Source: Psychromonas algicola (GTDB lineage Bacteria; Pseudomonadota; Gammaproteobacteria; Enterobacterales; Psychromonadaceae). From it: a stretch of 64,000 nucleotides of DNA. Below the pieces are notes generated by a model, which saw only the letters and a program-made list of their open reading frames with translations, ran no database searches and was not told where the DNA came from. The position numbers and the translations under genes are program-made. How positions within the stretch are numbered: the stretch's first letter is position 1; each line of letters begins with the position of its first letter. The stretch spans positions 62,001 to 126,000 of the forward strand of contig NZ_SNUB01000002.1 of NCBI RefSeq assembly GCF_004378355.1, read 5' to 3'. Below are positions 55,245 to 64,000 of the stretch, in pieces.

Positions 55245-57071
55245 ATGGTTGAAAGAACATTAATATCACTCCCTTCCCAACTGCAGTTAATTGAACGACT
55301 TCAGCATCTTATTTACTTATCTTCTTCGCTTATTTTTGTTTCAGGCGAAGCGGGATCTGGGAAAAGTACGTTAACTGAAAATCTTTCAAACTCTTTAAAT
55401 GCAGAGTTACAGCAGATATACATCTCACTATCTAACACACCTAGCGTTGATAAATTACGCCAACAAATTGTTAGCCAGCTTTATGATCATCCTTTATTTA
55501 ATTCTGAAGATAACCTATTAGATACTATCCTGCGTTTACAGGCGTCAGAGAGTAAAGAGAGTAATAAATTATTGATTATCGATGGTGCAGATAATTTACC
55601 TGAAGGGTTTATTATTGAGCTATGCGAGTTATTCTCAGGTGAAGATTTTGTACGGGATAGTACATTAAATATTTTATTACTTAGCGATGAAAAAACTAAC
55701 CAACAACATTTAGATTATATCGAAGATAATTTAATTGCACGTATGCAAGCGACTTTAAATCATGTTGAATTCAAGTTGCCACCTTTATCCGCAGAAGAAA
55801 GCCTTTCTTTATTACAGCATAACTTTAAACAGGCTGACTATCAGCCCGAAGTGCAACATCAGGAAGCGTTAACTCGACAACTAAAAGAATGTGCAGGTAA
55901 CCCTAAAAAAATAATTCAATTAGCCGATGATTTAAGCCAAGGCAGTGTGTTACCTCCTCGTAAATATTGGTTAAAAACGGCATTGCCAGCTATCTTGTTA
56001 ATGTTGTTATTAGTTGGGATCGTCAGCGCTTTAGGAACTTATTTATACCCTAAATTTATCACTCAGAAAAAAGTTGAGCCCAAAATAGCTCCTGAGGTGG
56101 TAGAGCAAAAAACACAAAAAGATGTACGATTAGAACACTTACTCATTCAAGAAAAAAGAATGCAAGAAGCATTGGCAGGTGAGTGGGATGACGCCAATGC
56201 AGAAATAGAAGATAACCAACAAGAAGTTGGCTTGCCAGAACAAAAAGGCCAGCGTGTTGTTGTTTCTGATGAAGAACTTGTCAAACTTGTCAGTGCCGTT
56301 GAAGCAAATACTAAGAAGTTGCTTGGAGATAAGGGGGAGCAACCTATTACCTCATTACCACTTAGCCAAACTGAAGATAAAACATCACAATCTGAGGTTG
56401 AAAACGAGCAATTTTTGCCAATACATAGTCAACAAAATGATGACAGTAAAACCTTATTGTCTTCTTTGCGTGAACAGGCTGGTTTGGATATTGCCGACGA
56501 AGCCCCTGTTGAAGCGGTTTCCGTGGTAGTTGAGCCTTCTGCTCCAAATGTTGTTATTCCTGTGGTTGATCCTGTTGCGATAGAAAATGAAGTTAAAAAT
56601 GATGTTCAGCAAGTTCAAGTCGAAAATGACGTATTGTTAACAGAAGAGTCACCATCACAACAGCAAGTATTAACTGAAAGTGCTGCACCTGAGACTCCTT
56701 TGCAAGTGAATAAGGAGCCTGAATTACCTGCAAGTAATGTATTGACTGAAGAAGCGCAAACAGAATTAACACCAACAGCTATTTTATTTAATAAATCGCC
56801 TGATCATTATACTTTACAGCTTTCTGGAATGGCGACAAAAAGGTATGTTGAGCTCTTTAAACAACAATCAAAATTCCCTCAAGAAAATTTGTTTTTATAC
56901 GAAACTGTTTACCAAAATAAACCTTGGTTTGTTGTACTTTACGGTGATTATGATTCAGTTCGATCAGCTCAGTTAGCTGCAAATAATTTACCCGATGCCT
57001 TCAAAGGAATGTCGAGCTGGGTAAAACAATGGCAACTAGTACATAATGAATTGCGATTAAATGATGAATGA
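55245..57071 (+). CDS. damX: DamX cell-division SPOR protein
   Basis: A 608-residue protein, longer than E. coli DamX (428). N-terminal AAA domain with Walker A GEAGSGKST (34-42) and Walker B LLIIDGADNLP. One membrane helix at about 247-268 (AILLMLLLVGIVSALGTYLY). A long Glu/Gln/Val-rich low-complexity periplasmic linker (about 280-515). C-terminal SPOR domain at about 520-600 (HYTLQLSGMATKRYVELFK) that binds denuded septal glycan. Overlaps dam by 11 bases. Confidence 0.92.
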   Translation: MVERTLISLPSQLQLIERLQHLIYLSSSLIFVSGEAGSGKSTLTENLSNSLNAELQQIYISLSNTPSVDKLRQQIVSQLYDHPLFNSEDNLLDTILRLQASESKESNKLLIIDGADNLPEGFIIELCELFSGEDFVRDSTLNILLLSDEKTNQQHLDYIEDNLIARMQATLNHVEFKLPPLSAEESLSLLQHNFKQADYQPEVQHQEALTRQLKECAGNPKKIIQLADDLSQGSVLPPRKYWLKTALPAILLMLLLVGIVSALGTYLYPKFITQKKVEPKIAPEVVEQKTQKDVRLEHLLIQEKRMQEALAGEWDDANAEIEDNQQEVGLPEQKGQRVVVSDEELVKLVSAVEANTKKLLGDKGEQPITSLPLSQTEDKTSQSEVENEQFLPIHSQQNDDSKTLLSSLREQAGLDIADEAPVEAVSVVVEPSAPNVVIPVVDPVAIENEVKNDVQQVQVENDVLLTEESPSQQQVLTESAAPETPLQVNKEPELPASNVLTEEAQTELTPTAILFNKSPDHYTLQLSGMATKRYVELFKQQSKFPQENLFLYETVYQNKPWFVVLYGDYDSVRSAQLAANNLPDAFKGMSSWVKQWQLVHNELRLNDE

Positions 57072-57876
57072 AAAAAATAGAGCCTTTTTAAAATGGGCCG
57101 GTGGCAAGTATAAATTAACTGAGCAAATTAATGAGCGTCTTCCTAAAGCAAAGCGTTTAATTGAACCTTTTGTTGGCGCGGGCTCTGTTTTTTTAAATAG
57201 TGATTTTGAAGAATACGTACTTAACGATATCAATCCTGATTTGATTGAAATGTACAGAATCATTAAACGTAAACCAAAACAGTTTATTCAAGACGCTAAA
57301 GTTTATTTTCAGGATGAATTTAATAAAGAAGAGGTTTACTACAAACTACGTTCGGAATTTAATAAAAGTGACGATATCTATTTGCGCTCATTATTATTTT
57401 TGTACCTAAATCGTCACGGTTATAACGGCTTATGTCGTTATAATAAAAGCGGCGGTTTTAATGTACCTTTTGGCCGTTATAAAAAGCCTTATTTCCCTGA
57501 AACTGAATTGCTGTTTTTTGCTGAAAAAGCGAAGAAGGCAACTTTTACTTGTAAACCTTATCAGAAGTTATTCTTATACTTGCGTGACACGGATGTACTT
57601 TATTGTGATCCACCTTATGTGCCGTTAAGTAAAAGCGCTTCTTTTACAAGTTATGCGACACAAGGTTTTACCCTAGATGATCAAGCACAGCTTGCGAAAT
57701 TAGCTCGAGAAAGTAAAGCGGCCGTTTTATTGAGTAATCATGATACAACACTCACCCAAGAGTTATATCGAGAAGCTCACTGCGATAAAATTTCTGTGTC
57801 TCGAACTATTAGTAGTAAATCTTCTGATCGTAAACCTGTTGCAGAGCTTTTCGCTTTTTTCCCTGCCAAAAAATAA
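57061..57876 (+). CDS. dam: DNA adenine methylase (GATC)
   Basis: A 271-residue alpha-class N6-adenine methyltransferase. AdoMet motif FLKWAGGKYKL at the start and FVGAGSVFLN; catalytic DPPY in LYCDPPYVPLSKSASF near residue 182; the DNA-recognition region NRHGYNGLCRYNKSGGFNVPFG is typical of Dam (FNVPFG). Methylates GATC for mismatch repair and replication timing. Start within the end of damX, so coupled. Confidence 0.95.
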   Translation: MMNEKNRAFLKWAGGKYKLTEQINERLPKAKRLIEPFVGAGSVFLNSDFEEYVLNDINPDLIEMYRIIKRKPKQFIQDAKVYFQDEFNKEEVYYKLRSEFNKSDDIYLRSLLFLYLNRHGYNGLCRYNKSGGFNVPFGRYKKPYFPETELLFFAEKAKKATFTCKPYQKLFLYLRDTDVLYCDPPYVPLSKSASFTSYATQGFTLDDQAQLAKLARESKAAVLLSNHDTTLTQELYREAHCDKISVSRTISSKSSDRKPVAELFAFFPAKK

Positions 57877-58085
57877 CCTTTGATTGATGAAAGTCGACTG
57901 CGGTTAATTCACTATTGACCTTATTTTTCCTGATTGAATTCACTATCTGCTTTAATTACTTCAAAACTTGTTATTCAGTGCGAGTTATTTCATTCAGTCG
58001 CCGAGATCCACTATGTATTCTGATTGGTATTATGTAGAATAATCACCTAATTATTTAGCTTCTTTTTATTTAGGGACAAACCATC
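57877..58085. other. Gap between dam and rpe with a possible MITE end
   Basis: Only the right-end heptamer ATTGGTA (58023-58029) followed by TTA recalls the MITE family; no left end and no matching inside were found. A direct repeat-like TTGAATTCACT/TTAATTCACT occurs at 57905-57950. Otherwise nothing recognised. Confidence 0.35.
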
Positions 58086-58757
58086 ATGACCGATTATTTA
58101 ATTGCACCTTCGATTCTCTCTGCAGATTTTGCTCGTTTAGGGGATGATGTTCAAAAAGTATTAGATGATGGTGCCGATGTTGTGCATTTCGATGTAATGG
58201 ATAATCACTATGTTCCTAACTTAACAATCGGTCCAATGGTTTGTAAGGCATTGCGTGACTTTGGCATTACAGCGCCGATTGATGTGCATTTAATGGTTGA
58301 ACCCGTTGATACTATGATTGTTGATTTTGCTAAAGCTGGCGCATCAATTATTACTTTTCATCCAGATGCTTCAAAACACGTTGATCGTTCATTACAACTT
58401 ATCAAAGACCATGGCTGTAAAGCAGGTTTAGTGTTAAATCCTGCTTCTTCGTTAGAAGAGTTAACCCATGTCATGGATAAATTAGATGTTATTTTATTAA
58501 TGTCAGTGAATCCTGGCTTTGGCGGGCAATCTTTTATTCCTCATACGCTTGAGAAATTACGCCAAGTTCGCAAATTAATTGATGACAGCGGATTAGATAT
58601 TCGTTTGCAAGTTGATGGTGGCGTGAAAACAGATAATATTAAAGAAATTGCAGAAGCTGGTGCTGATATGTTCGTCGCTGGATCGGCAATTTTCAATCAA
58701 CCAGACTATAAAGCTGTGATTGATGAAATGCGCGTTGAATTAGCAAAAGTTAAATAA
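58086..58757 (+). CDS. rpe: Ribulose-phosphate 3-epimerase
   Basis: A 223-residue TIM-barrel metalloenzyme of the pentose phosphate pathway. Signature blocks [31 protein letters not shown] (metal His/Asp), [15 protein letters not shown] and [11 protein letters not shown] with the phosphate site AGSAIF. AGGGACAAACCATC upstream. Standard place after dam. Confidence 0.97.
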   Translation: MTDYLIAPSILSADFARLGDDVQKVLDDGADVVHFDVMDNHYVPNLTIGPMVCKALRDFGITAPIDVHLMVEPVDTMIVDFAKAGASIITFHPDASKHVDRSLQLIKDHGCKAGLVLNPASSLEELTHVMDKLDVILLMSVNPGFGGQSFIPHTLEKLRQVRKLIDDSGLDIRLQVDGGVKTDNIKEIAEAGADMFVAGSAIFNQPDYKAVIDEMRVELAKVK

Positions 58758-58782
58758 AGAATTAAAAAGAGAACATTTTAAA

Positions 58783-59454
58783 ATGTCAGAGATAACTAAT
58801 ATTAAACTTATTTGTTTTGACCTTGATGGCACATTAGTAAACAGCGTGCCTGATCTACGCTTAGCTTTAAATGCTATGTTAGACGATTTATCATTACCTC
58901 ATGTTAACGGATTAGTTGTTAAAACATGGGTGGGTGATGGTATTCCAAAAATGGTTGAGCGTTGTTTATTACATGTTCAAAACAAAGCAAGCAGTGAATC
59001 TGAGTTAACTAAAGCAGTGGCTATTTTTGAAGGTTATTACCAGCAATTTTTAAATACAGAGTCTGGTTTATATCCTGCGGTAAAAAGTACTTTGTTTTCA
59101 CTACAGGACAAAGGCTATAAGATTGCTTTAATTACCAACAAAGCAGAGAAATTTTTACCTGAGTTATTGGCTTATTTTGGAATCGACCGTTGTTTTGATT
59201 TGCTTATTGGCGGTGATACTTTAGCTAAGAATAAGCCAGAGCCTATGCAAGTGAATCATGCCTGTGAACATTTTAATGTAAGCAAATCTGAAGCCGTAAT
59301 GGTTGGCGATTCTCGTAACGATATACTTGCTGGTCAGAATGCCTCAGTAAAAACAATTGCATTAACTTACGGGTATAACTTCGGTGATCCGATTGCAGAT
59401 ATGAACCCAGATTATCTTATTAATCATTTCGATGAATTATTAACATTGCTTTAA
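58783..59454 (+). CDS. gph: Phosphoglycolate phosphatase
   Basis: A 223-residue HAD phosphatase. Motif I FDLDGTLVNS with Asp13/Asp15; motif II ALITNKAEKF; motif III KPEP; motif IV MVGDSRNDILAGQNA. Clears 2-phosphoglycolate from DNA 3'-end repair. 25 bases after rpe and 20 before trpS; conserved trio. Confidence 0.95.
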   Translation: MSEITNIKLICFDLDGTLVNSVPDLRLALNAMLDDLSLPHVNGLVVKTWVGDGIPKMVERCLLHVQNKASSESELTKAVAIFEGYYQQFLNTESGLYPAVKSTLFSLQDKGYKIALITNKAEKFLPELLAYFGIDRCFDLLIGGDTLAKNKPEPMQVNHACEHFNVSKSEAVMVGDSRNDILAGQNASVKTIALTYGYNFGDPIADMNPDYLINHFDELLTLL

Positions 59455-59474
59455 AGCAATGAAGGAAATAAACA

Positions 59475-60476
59475 ATGACTAAACCAGTTGTATTAAGTGG
59501 ATGTCAGCCATCAGGCGGCTTAACTATCGGTAACTACATGGGCGCATTGCGTCAATGGGTTGTAATGCAAGAAACACACGACTGTTTATTCTGTCTTGTT
59601 GATTTACATGCGATCACTGTTCGTCAAGATCCGAAAGCATTACGTAGCGCGATTTATGATGGTTTAGCGATGTATCAAGCTGTTGGCATCGACCCACAGA
59701 AAAGTACTATGTTTATTCAATCACAAGTGCCTGAACATGCTGAATTATCTTGGATTTTAAACTGTCATACACAAATGGGTGAATTAAACCGTATGACGCA
59801 GTTTAAAGATAAATCACAAAAGAATGTGACTAATATTAACGCGGGTTTATTTAGTTACCCTGTATTAATGGCGGCAGATATTTTGTTATACGGCCCTAGC
59901 AGTGTGCCAGTAGGGAGCGACCAAAAACAGCATCTTGAATTAGCTCGCGATATCGCTACACGTTTCAATAATGCTTACGGTAATACGTTTGTTGTACCAG
60001 AGCCTGCTATTCCTGAGCATGGTGCGCGTATTATGAGCTTACAAGAGCCAACCAAGAAAATGTCTAAATCTGACGATAATGAAAAGAACTTTATTGCATT
60101 ATTGGAAGACCCAAAGAAAATTGCGAAAAAAATTAAAAGCGCAATGACGGATACCGATGAGCAAGCGCGTATTTATTTTGATACAGCGGAAAAGCCTGGA
60201 GTATCTAACTTATTGACCTTACTTTCTTGTTCAACGGGTAAATCAATCGAAAGCTTGATCCCTGAATACGAAGATAAAATGTACGGTCATTTAAAATCAG
60301 ATACAGCAGAAGCGGTTGTGACTTTATTAGAGCCAATTCAAGAGCGTTTCAAAGCATTACGTGCTGATGAAGATGCATTGCAAGGAATTGCAAGAATAGG
60401 TGCTGAAAAAGCACGTGAGCGAGCGGCTACTACATTAGCGACGGTTTATGATCGTATTGGTTTTTTACCAAAATAA
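59475..60476 (+). CDS. trpS: Tryptophanyl-tRNA synthetase
   Basis: A 333-residue class I synthetase. HIGH-type motif is [18 protein letters not shown] motif is KKMSKSDDN near residue 195, and the Trp pocket region [30 protein letters not shown] before ATG. Ends the damX-trpS cluster, before a strong terminator. Confidence 0.97.
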   Translation: MTKPVVLSGCQPSGGLTIGNYMGALRQWVVMQETHDCLFCLVDLHAITVRQDPKALRSAIYDGLAMYQAVGIDPQKSTMFIQSQVPEHAELSWILNCHTQMGELNRMTQFKDKSQKNVTNINAGLFSYPVLMAADILLYGPSSVPVGSDQKQHLELARDIATRFNNAYGNTFVVPEPAIPEHGARIMSLQEPTKKMSKSDDNEKNFIALLEDPKKIAKKIKSAMTDTDEQARIYFDTAEKPGVSNLLTLLSCSTGKSIESLIPEYEDKMYGHLKSDTAEAVVTLLEPIQERFKALRADEDALQGIARIGAEKARERAATTLATVYDRIGFLPK

Positions 60477-60508
60477 TACTATATAACCAATGCTTTAGTG
60501 CTAAACAG

Positions 60509-60537
60509 AAAAAAGGCTGATAAATATCAGCCTTTTT
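60509..60537. terminator. Bidirectional terminator between trpS and gloA
   Basis: AAAAAGGCTGA-taaata-TCAGCCTTTTTT, 10-11-bp stem with A and T runs, between convergent genes. Confidence 0.9.
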
Positions 60538-60557
60538 TATATCTCTTAAATGATCGA

Positions 60558-60962
60558 TTAACCTAAGCCTTGACCTGCATCTTTTTTGTTAATCAACTCA
60601 ATCATATAACCATCAGGGTCTTTAACAAATGCAATCACAGTACGGCCGCCTTTTACAGGGCCTGGTTCACGTGTGATTTCACCACCTAATGATTTAATTT
60701 TTTCACAAGTTGCATAAATGTCATCGGTTTCAATTGCAATATGACCATATGCATTACCTTTCTCATAACTGTCTGTTCCCCAGTTATAAGTCAATTCAAT
60801 CACGGTTGTATCAGCTTCATCGCCATAACCTAAAAATGCCAGCGTATATTTATACTCTTGGTTTTCAGATTGACGCAATAATTTCATATCCAATACATTT
60901 TGGTAAAAGTCTAATGATTTTTGTAAGTCACCAACACGTAACATAGTGTGTAATAAGCGCAT
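60558..60962 (-). CDS. gloA: Lactoylglutathione lyase (glyoxalase I)
   Basis: A 134-residue metalloenzyme that detoxifies methylglyoxal with glutathione. Metal ligands His5 (RLLHTMLRV), Glu in [10 protein letters not shown], His in [10 protein letters not shown] and Glu in [10 protein letters not shown]. Short form, as in Ni-dependent E. coli GloA. Relevant to mgsA elsewhere in the window, which makes its substrate. Confidence 0.95.
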   Translation of the reverse strand: MRLLHTMLRVGDLQKSLDFYQNVLDMKLLRQSENQEYKYTLAFLGYGDEADTTVIELTYNWGTDSYEKGNAYGHIAIETDDIYATCEKIKSLGGEITREPGPVKGGRTVIAFVKDPDGYMIELINKKDAGQGLG

Positions 60963-60991
60963 CGTCTATTTCCTTCTAATCTTGTGGACAC

Positions 60992-61020
60992 AAAAAAGGC
61001 GAATCTAAATTCGCCTTTTT
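60992..61020 (-). terminator. Terminator after the cytochrome c5 gene
   Basis: AAAAAGGCGAAT-ctaa-ATTCGCCTTTTT, 12-bp stem bounded by A and T runs, downstream of the minus-strand gene ending at 61045. Confidence 0.88.
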
Positions 61021-61044
61021 AATCGGGGGGATTTAACTTTATAA

Positions 61045-61473
61045 CTAATAAAGATCTTTTATTAAAAAGGCAACCGTTGATGCGATTTCTTCATCACTAC
61101 AGTTACTACATGTTCCTCTTGCTGGCATTGAGTTAAAGCCAAGGATTGCATGATTGATTAATGTGTCTTGGCCTTGTGCTACACGAGGTTCCCAAGCTGC
61201 TGCATCACCTTTTTTAGGTGCGCCTAGTAAACCGCTACCATGGCAAGCAACACAAAAAGTATTGTAAATGCTTTCTCCTGAACGAGGACCTGCTGGTGCA
61301 GCGGGTGCTTGTTTTGAGCTAGCTGTTACGATTTCGCCATCGATATAAACATCACCAATAGGAGCGATACGATCAGCAATTGCATCTTCAGAGTAATCTT
61401 GTGCAAAGCTTGATACACTGAAAAGACTTATAGAAAATGCAATCATTATGCTAAGACGTTTAATAAGGGCCAC
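61045..61473 (-). CDS. Cytochrome c5-type periplasmic haem protein
   Basis: A 142-residue exported c-type cytochrome. Signal peptide to about residue 24 (MIAFSISLFSVSSFAQ). One haem site CVACH, axial Met in NSMPARG, and a C-terminal Cys pair CSNC typical of cytochrome c5, often a disulfide. An Ala/Pro linker follows the signal. GTG 61473 is chosen because AGGAG sits 5 bases before it; longer in-frame starts would prepend a non-signal sequence. Electron carrier; partner not visible. Confidence 0.85.
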   Translation of the reverse strand: MALIKRLSIMIAFSISLFSVSSFAQDYSEDAIADRIAPIGDVYIDGEIVTASSKQAPAAPAGPRSGESIYNTFCVACHGSGLLGAPKKGDAAAWEPRVAQGQDTLINHAILGFNSMPARGTCSNCSDEEIASTVAFLIKDLY

Positions 61474-61577
61474 GTGAACTCCTGTCATGTTAAATAAAAG
61501 CCAATTTTCAGAAAGGCTTGTTGTCAAAATGTTAATTATAACTAGATTGGCTTTAACTACCAATCTGTTTATGGGTA

Positions 61578-62174
61578 TTATTGTTTCCAGTTCACTATTT
61601 TCTTTTCTTTTCCAGAAATAAGTCGGTGAATATTACTAATATGTCGAAGAATGATCAAACTCGATAGCATAAGAACCGGCAAGGTGAACTCTGGTTTTAT
61701 AAATTCGATAAAAATAGGAGCAGCAATCGCTGTTACAATAGCGGCAAGCGAGGCATAGCCACTTAATGCGATGGTTAATAACCAAGTAAAAATGAGCAAG
61801 CCAGTCATATCCATTCCTAAAGGTAATAAAGTCCCCAAACCTGTCGCAACTCCCTTACCTCCTTTAAATCCAAAATAAGGAGGGAAAATGTGCCCCAAAC
61901 ATGTTGCGATACCAATGAAACCAATGGCAAAAGGAGGAATGTTAACAAAATAAGCGATATAAACTGGCAGCGTGCCTTTTAATAAATCAAAAATTAACAC
62001 CAAACTTGCTGCTTGTGCATGATGTAATCGTAAAATATTAGTTGCACCTGGGTTTTTAGAGCCATGTAAGCGTGGATCTGGCCAGCCTTTCACTTTACAT
62101 AATAAAATCGCACCATTAAGTGCGCCGATAAAATAAGCGGACACGGTAAAAATGAGTGTCAATAATATAATCAT
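61578..62174 (-). CDS. plsY: Glycerol-3-phosphate acyltransferase PlsY
   Basis: A 198-residue polytopic inner-membrane enzyme that acylates G3P from acyl-phosphate. Conserved loops: GSKNPGATNILR (motif 1), GHIFPPYFGFKGGKGVAT (motif 2) and the C-terminal ILRHISNIHRLISG. Divergent from folB, as in E. coli. Confidence 0.93.
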   Translation of the reverse strand: MIILLTLIFTVSAYFIGALNGAILLCKVKGWPDPRLHGSKNPGATNILRLHHAQAASLVLIFDLLKGTLPVYIAYFVNIPPFAIGFIGIATCLGHIFPPYFGFKGGKGVATGLGTLLPLGMDMTGLLIFTWLLTIALSGYASLAAIVTAIAAPIFIEFIKPEFTLPVLMLSSLIILRHISNIHRLISGKEKKIVNWKQ

Positions 62175-62348
62175 GGTACTTATTTCATCCCATTAAGGTA
62201 AAATGCTGTGAAATTTTAAGCTTAACTACAACGTTAAGTTGATAACTTAGCTTGTCAGGTTTAGTTGAGTCGCAGAGTTTACTTGTAAAAAACAGGAAAC
62301 AAAAGCAACATCGTCTAAAAAATAATCATAACGAGAAGGCATCAAAAA

Positions 62349-62702
62349 ATGGATATCGTTTTTATCAAGCAATTAGAAGTCATTAGCACCATTGGTGTCT
62401 ACGGTTGGGAAAAAACAGTTCAACAAAAACTCTATTTTGATCTAGAGATGGCTTTTGATAATCGTCCTGCTGCAGCTTCCGATGATATTAACCTTGCATT
62501 GAACTACTTCAGCGTCTCTGAACGTGTTAATCAATTTGCTCAACAACACCAATTTGAATTAATAGAAACCATGGCGGAGCGTGTCGCTGAGTTAATTATG
62601 ACTGAATTTTCTGTGCCATGGATAAAGTTAACTTTACACAAACCGGGGGCACTACCTAAAGCTGAAAGTTTAGGTGTTCAGATAGAGCGTGGTAATAAGT
62701 AG
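62349..62702 (+). CDS. folB: Dihydroneopterin aldolase
   Basis: A 117-residue folate-pathway enzyme. Begins MDIVFIKQLEVISTIGVYGWEK; conserved DLALNYFSV-like NLALNYFSVSERV and LIETMAERVAELI (catalytic Glu), and KPGALPKAESLGVQIER. Overlaps folK by one base. Confidence 0.94.
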   Translation: MDIVFIKQLEVISTIGVYGWEKTVQQKLYFDLEMAFDNRPAAASDDINLALNYFSVSERVNQFAQQHQFELIETMAERVAELIMTEFSVPWIKLTLHKPGALPKAESLGVQIERGNK

Positions 62703-63199
62703 TGGCAACTATATTTATTGGTATTGGCTCAAGTATTGATAGAGAAAATTATATTCAACAAGGTATTTCCTTGTTACAAAAGCATTTTGGGGAAGTAAAG
62801 CTGTCCAGTGTTTTTGAAAGTGAAGCGGTTGGTTTTACTGGTGGTAACTTTTATAACCTCGTTGCTCAGTTAACATCTGAATTACCCGTTGAACAAGTTA
62901 TTGCTAAGCTAAAAATGCTCGAAGTGCAATTAGGTCGACCTGAAAAAGCGATTAAGTTTGCACCACGAACATTAGATTTAGATATTCTATTGTATGATCA
63001 ATTAGTGGATATAAGCTTAAATATTCCTCGCTCAGAAATCACTGAAAATGCCTTTGTGTTACAACCTTTAGCCGAACTTGCGCCTGAGTTACTACATCCA
63101 TTATTAAATGAAAGTTACGAAAATTTATGGTCGCAATATCCAGTTAATAAACAAAAGTTATGGAAAATAGAAATGTCTTTTCAAAGAGACAGTGTTTAA
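62702..63199 (+). CDS. folK: HPPK, 2-amino-4-hydroxy-6-hydroxymethyldihydropteridine kinase
   Basis: A 165-residue pyrophosphokinase, next step after FolB. N-terminal FIGIGSSIDRENYIQQGI; HPPK signature LGRPEKAIKFAPRTLDLDILLYD with the metal-binding Asp pair; C-terminal PRSEITENAFVLQPLAELAP, where the usual PHP is PRS. GTG start coupled to folB. Confidence 0.92.
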   Translation: MATIFIGIGSSIDRENYIQQGISLLQKHFGEVKLSSVFESEAVGFTGGNFYNLVAQLTSELPVEQVIAKLKMLEVQLGRPEKAIKFAPRTLDLDILLYDQLVDISLNIPRSEITENAFVLQPLAELAPELLHPLLNESYENLWSQYPVNKQKLWKIEMSFQRDSV

Positions 63200-63215
63200 C
63201 TAATTAGAGAAAAAT

Positions 63216-64000
63216 ATGAGTATTTTAGAAATTGTTGTACTGGCCTTGATTCAAGGGTTAACTGAGTTCTTACCTATTTCAAGTTCAGCACATTTGATTC
63301 TGCCATCGGTTCTTTTAAATTGGCAAGATCAAGGGTTGGCTTTTGACCTTGTGTTAAACATTGGAACCTTAGCGGCTGTGCTAATTTACTTCCGTCGTGA
63401 AGTGACAAATATGTCCTTTGCTTGGGTAGATTCAGTTAAAAATAAAAATCACACACAGGACAGCAAATTAGCGTGGTGGATAGTCTGGGCAACCATTCCT
63501 GCTGCGGCGATTGGTTTTTTTGGTAAAGACTATATCGAAATTTATTTACGTAGTGGTTATGTTATTGCGGTGACCACGATAGTCTTTGGCTTATTACTTT
63601 GGTGGGCGGATGCAAAAGCGAAGCAAATTAAAACAGAATATCAAACCGGTTTACAAGGCGCGATTATATTGGGTTTTGCACAAGCATTAGCGCTTATTCC
63701 TGGCACATCTCGTTCTGGGATCACTATTACAGCAGGCTTAATGTTAGGGTTAACACGTAATGCAGCTGCGCGTTTTTCATTTTTAATGTCGATTCCAATC
63801 ATCTCAATGGCATCGGGTTATGACTTATTAAAATTTATATTGTCAGATGAATATGTTGATTGGTTTTCATTGATGCTAGGTGCCGGTGTTTCTTTCGTAA
63901 GTGCTATTTTATGTATTCACGTGTTTTTAATCTTACTAAATAAAGTGGGTATGTTACCGTTTGTTATCTATCGTTTGATTTTAGGCGCAGCACTTTTTTA
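63216..64000 (+). CDS. uppP: Undecaprenyl-diphosphatase UppP, 3' end outside the window
   Basis: At least 261 residues, still open at the window edge; family length is about 265-275, so only a few codons are missing. Inner-membrane enzyme recycling the lipid carrier of cell-wall synthesis. Motifs [18 protein letters not shown] (residues 13-30) and [13 protein letters not shown] (about 165-177) carry the catalytic Glu, Ser and Arg. Multiple membrane helices. AGAGAAAA upstream of ATG. Follows folK, the order seen in E. coli. Confidence 0.95.
   Translation, partial: MSILEIVVLALIQGLTEFLPISSSAHLILPSVLLNWQDQGLAFDLVLNIGTLAAVLIYFRREVTNMSFAWVDSVKNKNHTQDSKLAWWIVWATIPAAAIGFFGKDYIEIYLRSGYVIAVTTIVFGLLLWWADAKAKQIKTEYQTGLQGAIILGFAQALALIPGTSRSGITITAGLMLGLTRNAAARFSFLMSIPIISMASGYDLLKFILSDEYVDWFSLMLGAGVSFVSAILCIHVFLILLNKVGMLPFVIYRLILGAALF

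Noticed and set aside
57877-58029. Full MITE between dam and rpe
   Set aside because: Only the terminal ATTGGTA plus TTA matches; no left end or internal similarity.

Overview
The window looks like chromosomal DNA of an AT-rich marine gammaproteobacterium near Psychromonas/Vibrionales. The evidence is gene order and protein similarity read by eye: the blocks pilMNOPQ-aroK-aroB-damX-dam-rpe-gph-trpS, nudE/yrfG/mrcA, plsY/folB-folK-uppP, sthA/yijD and hslR-hslO-pckA next to a type II secretion operon are all gammaproteobacterial. Genus level is inference. No rRNA, tRNA, prophage, CRISPR array or intact transposase was seen.

Layout. 1-1.1 kb: AT-rich spacer and a CsrB/RsmB-type regulatory RNA (about 455-870) made of a dozen hairpins with GGA loops, ending in a terminator. 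1.1-9.8 kb: accessory genes (a Cys-rich orphan, a 54-residue protein, a BenE-type transporter divergent from an XRE-cupin regulator, a GNAT protein, an orphan, a YihG-type acyltransferase, an EamA exporter, acpH, a phosphoribosyltransferase, ldhA), with three copies of a miniature inverted-repeat element. 10-14.5 kb: scsB-scsD thiol redox genes behind a pentanucleotide repeat, then a LysR/LysE pair. 14.5-17.6 kb: pckA, hslO, hslR. 17.9-29.5 kb: complete type II secretion operon gspC-gspN, carrying an old partial tandem duplication between gspF and gspG. 29.6-41.9 kb: lexA with its own SOS box, a Sco1 protein, a GNAT gene, metA with MetJ boxes, metH, a SNF2/SWIM helicase with miaE, and ycbX. 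41.9-48.9 kb: mgsA, yijD, sthA, nudE, yrfG, mrcA. 49-60.5 kb: pilMNOPQ, aroK, aroB, damX, dam, rpe, gph, trpS. 60.5-64 kb: gloA, cytochrome c5, plsY, folB, folK and the 5' part of uppP.

The clearest non-gene signals are: (a) the CsrB-like hairpin array; (b) a MITE family with TACCAAT/ATTGGTA ends and 3-bp TAA/TTA target duplications (four copies with both ends, one truncated, one possible end) that touches stop codons and ribosome binding sites of neighbours; (c) a 39-codon mini-pseudopilin left by duplication of the gspF-gspG junction; (d) twin palindromes between benE and its likely regulator; (e) MetJ and LexA operators. Most protein-coding content is ordinary housekeeping. No complete unknown multigene system was recognised.
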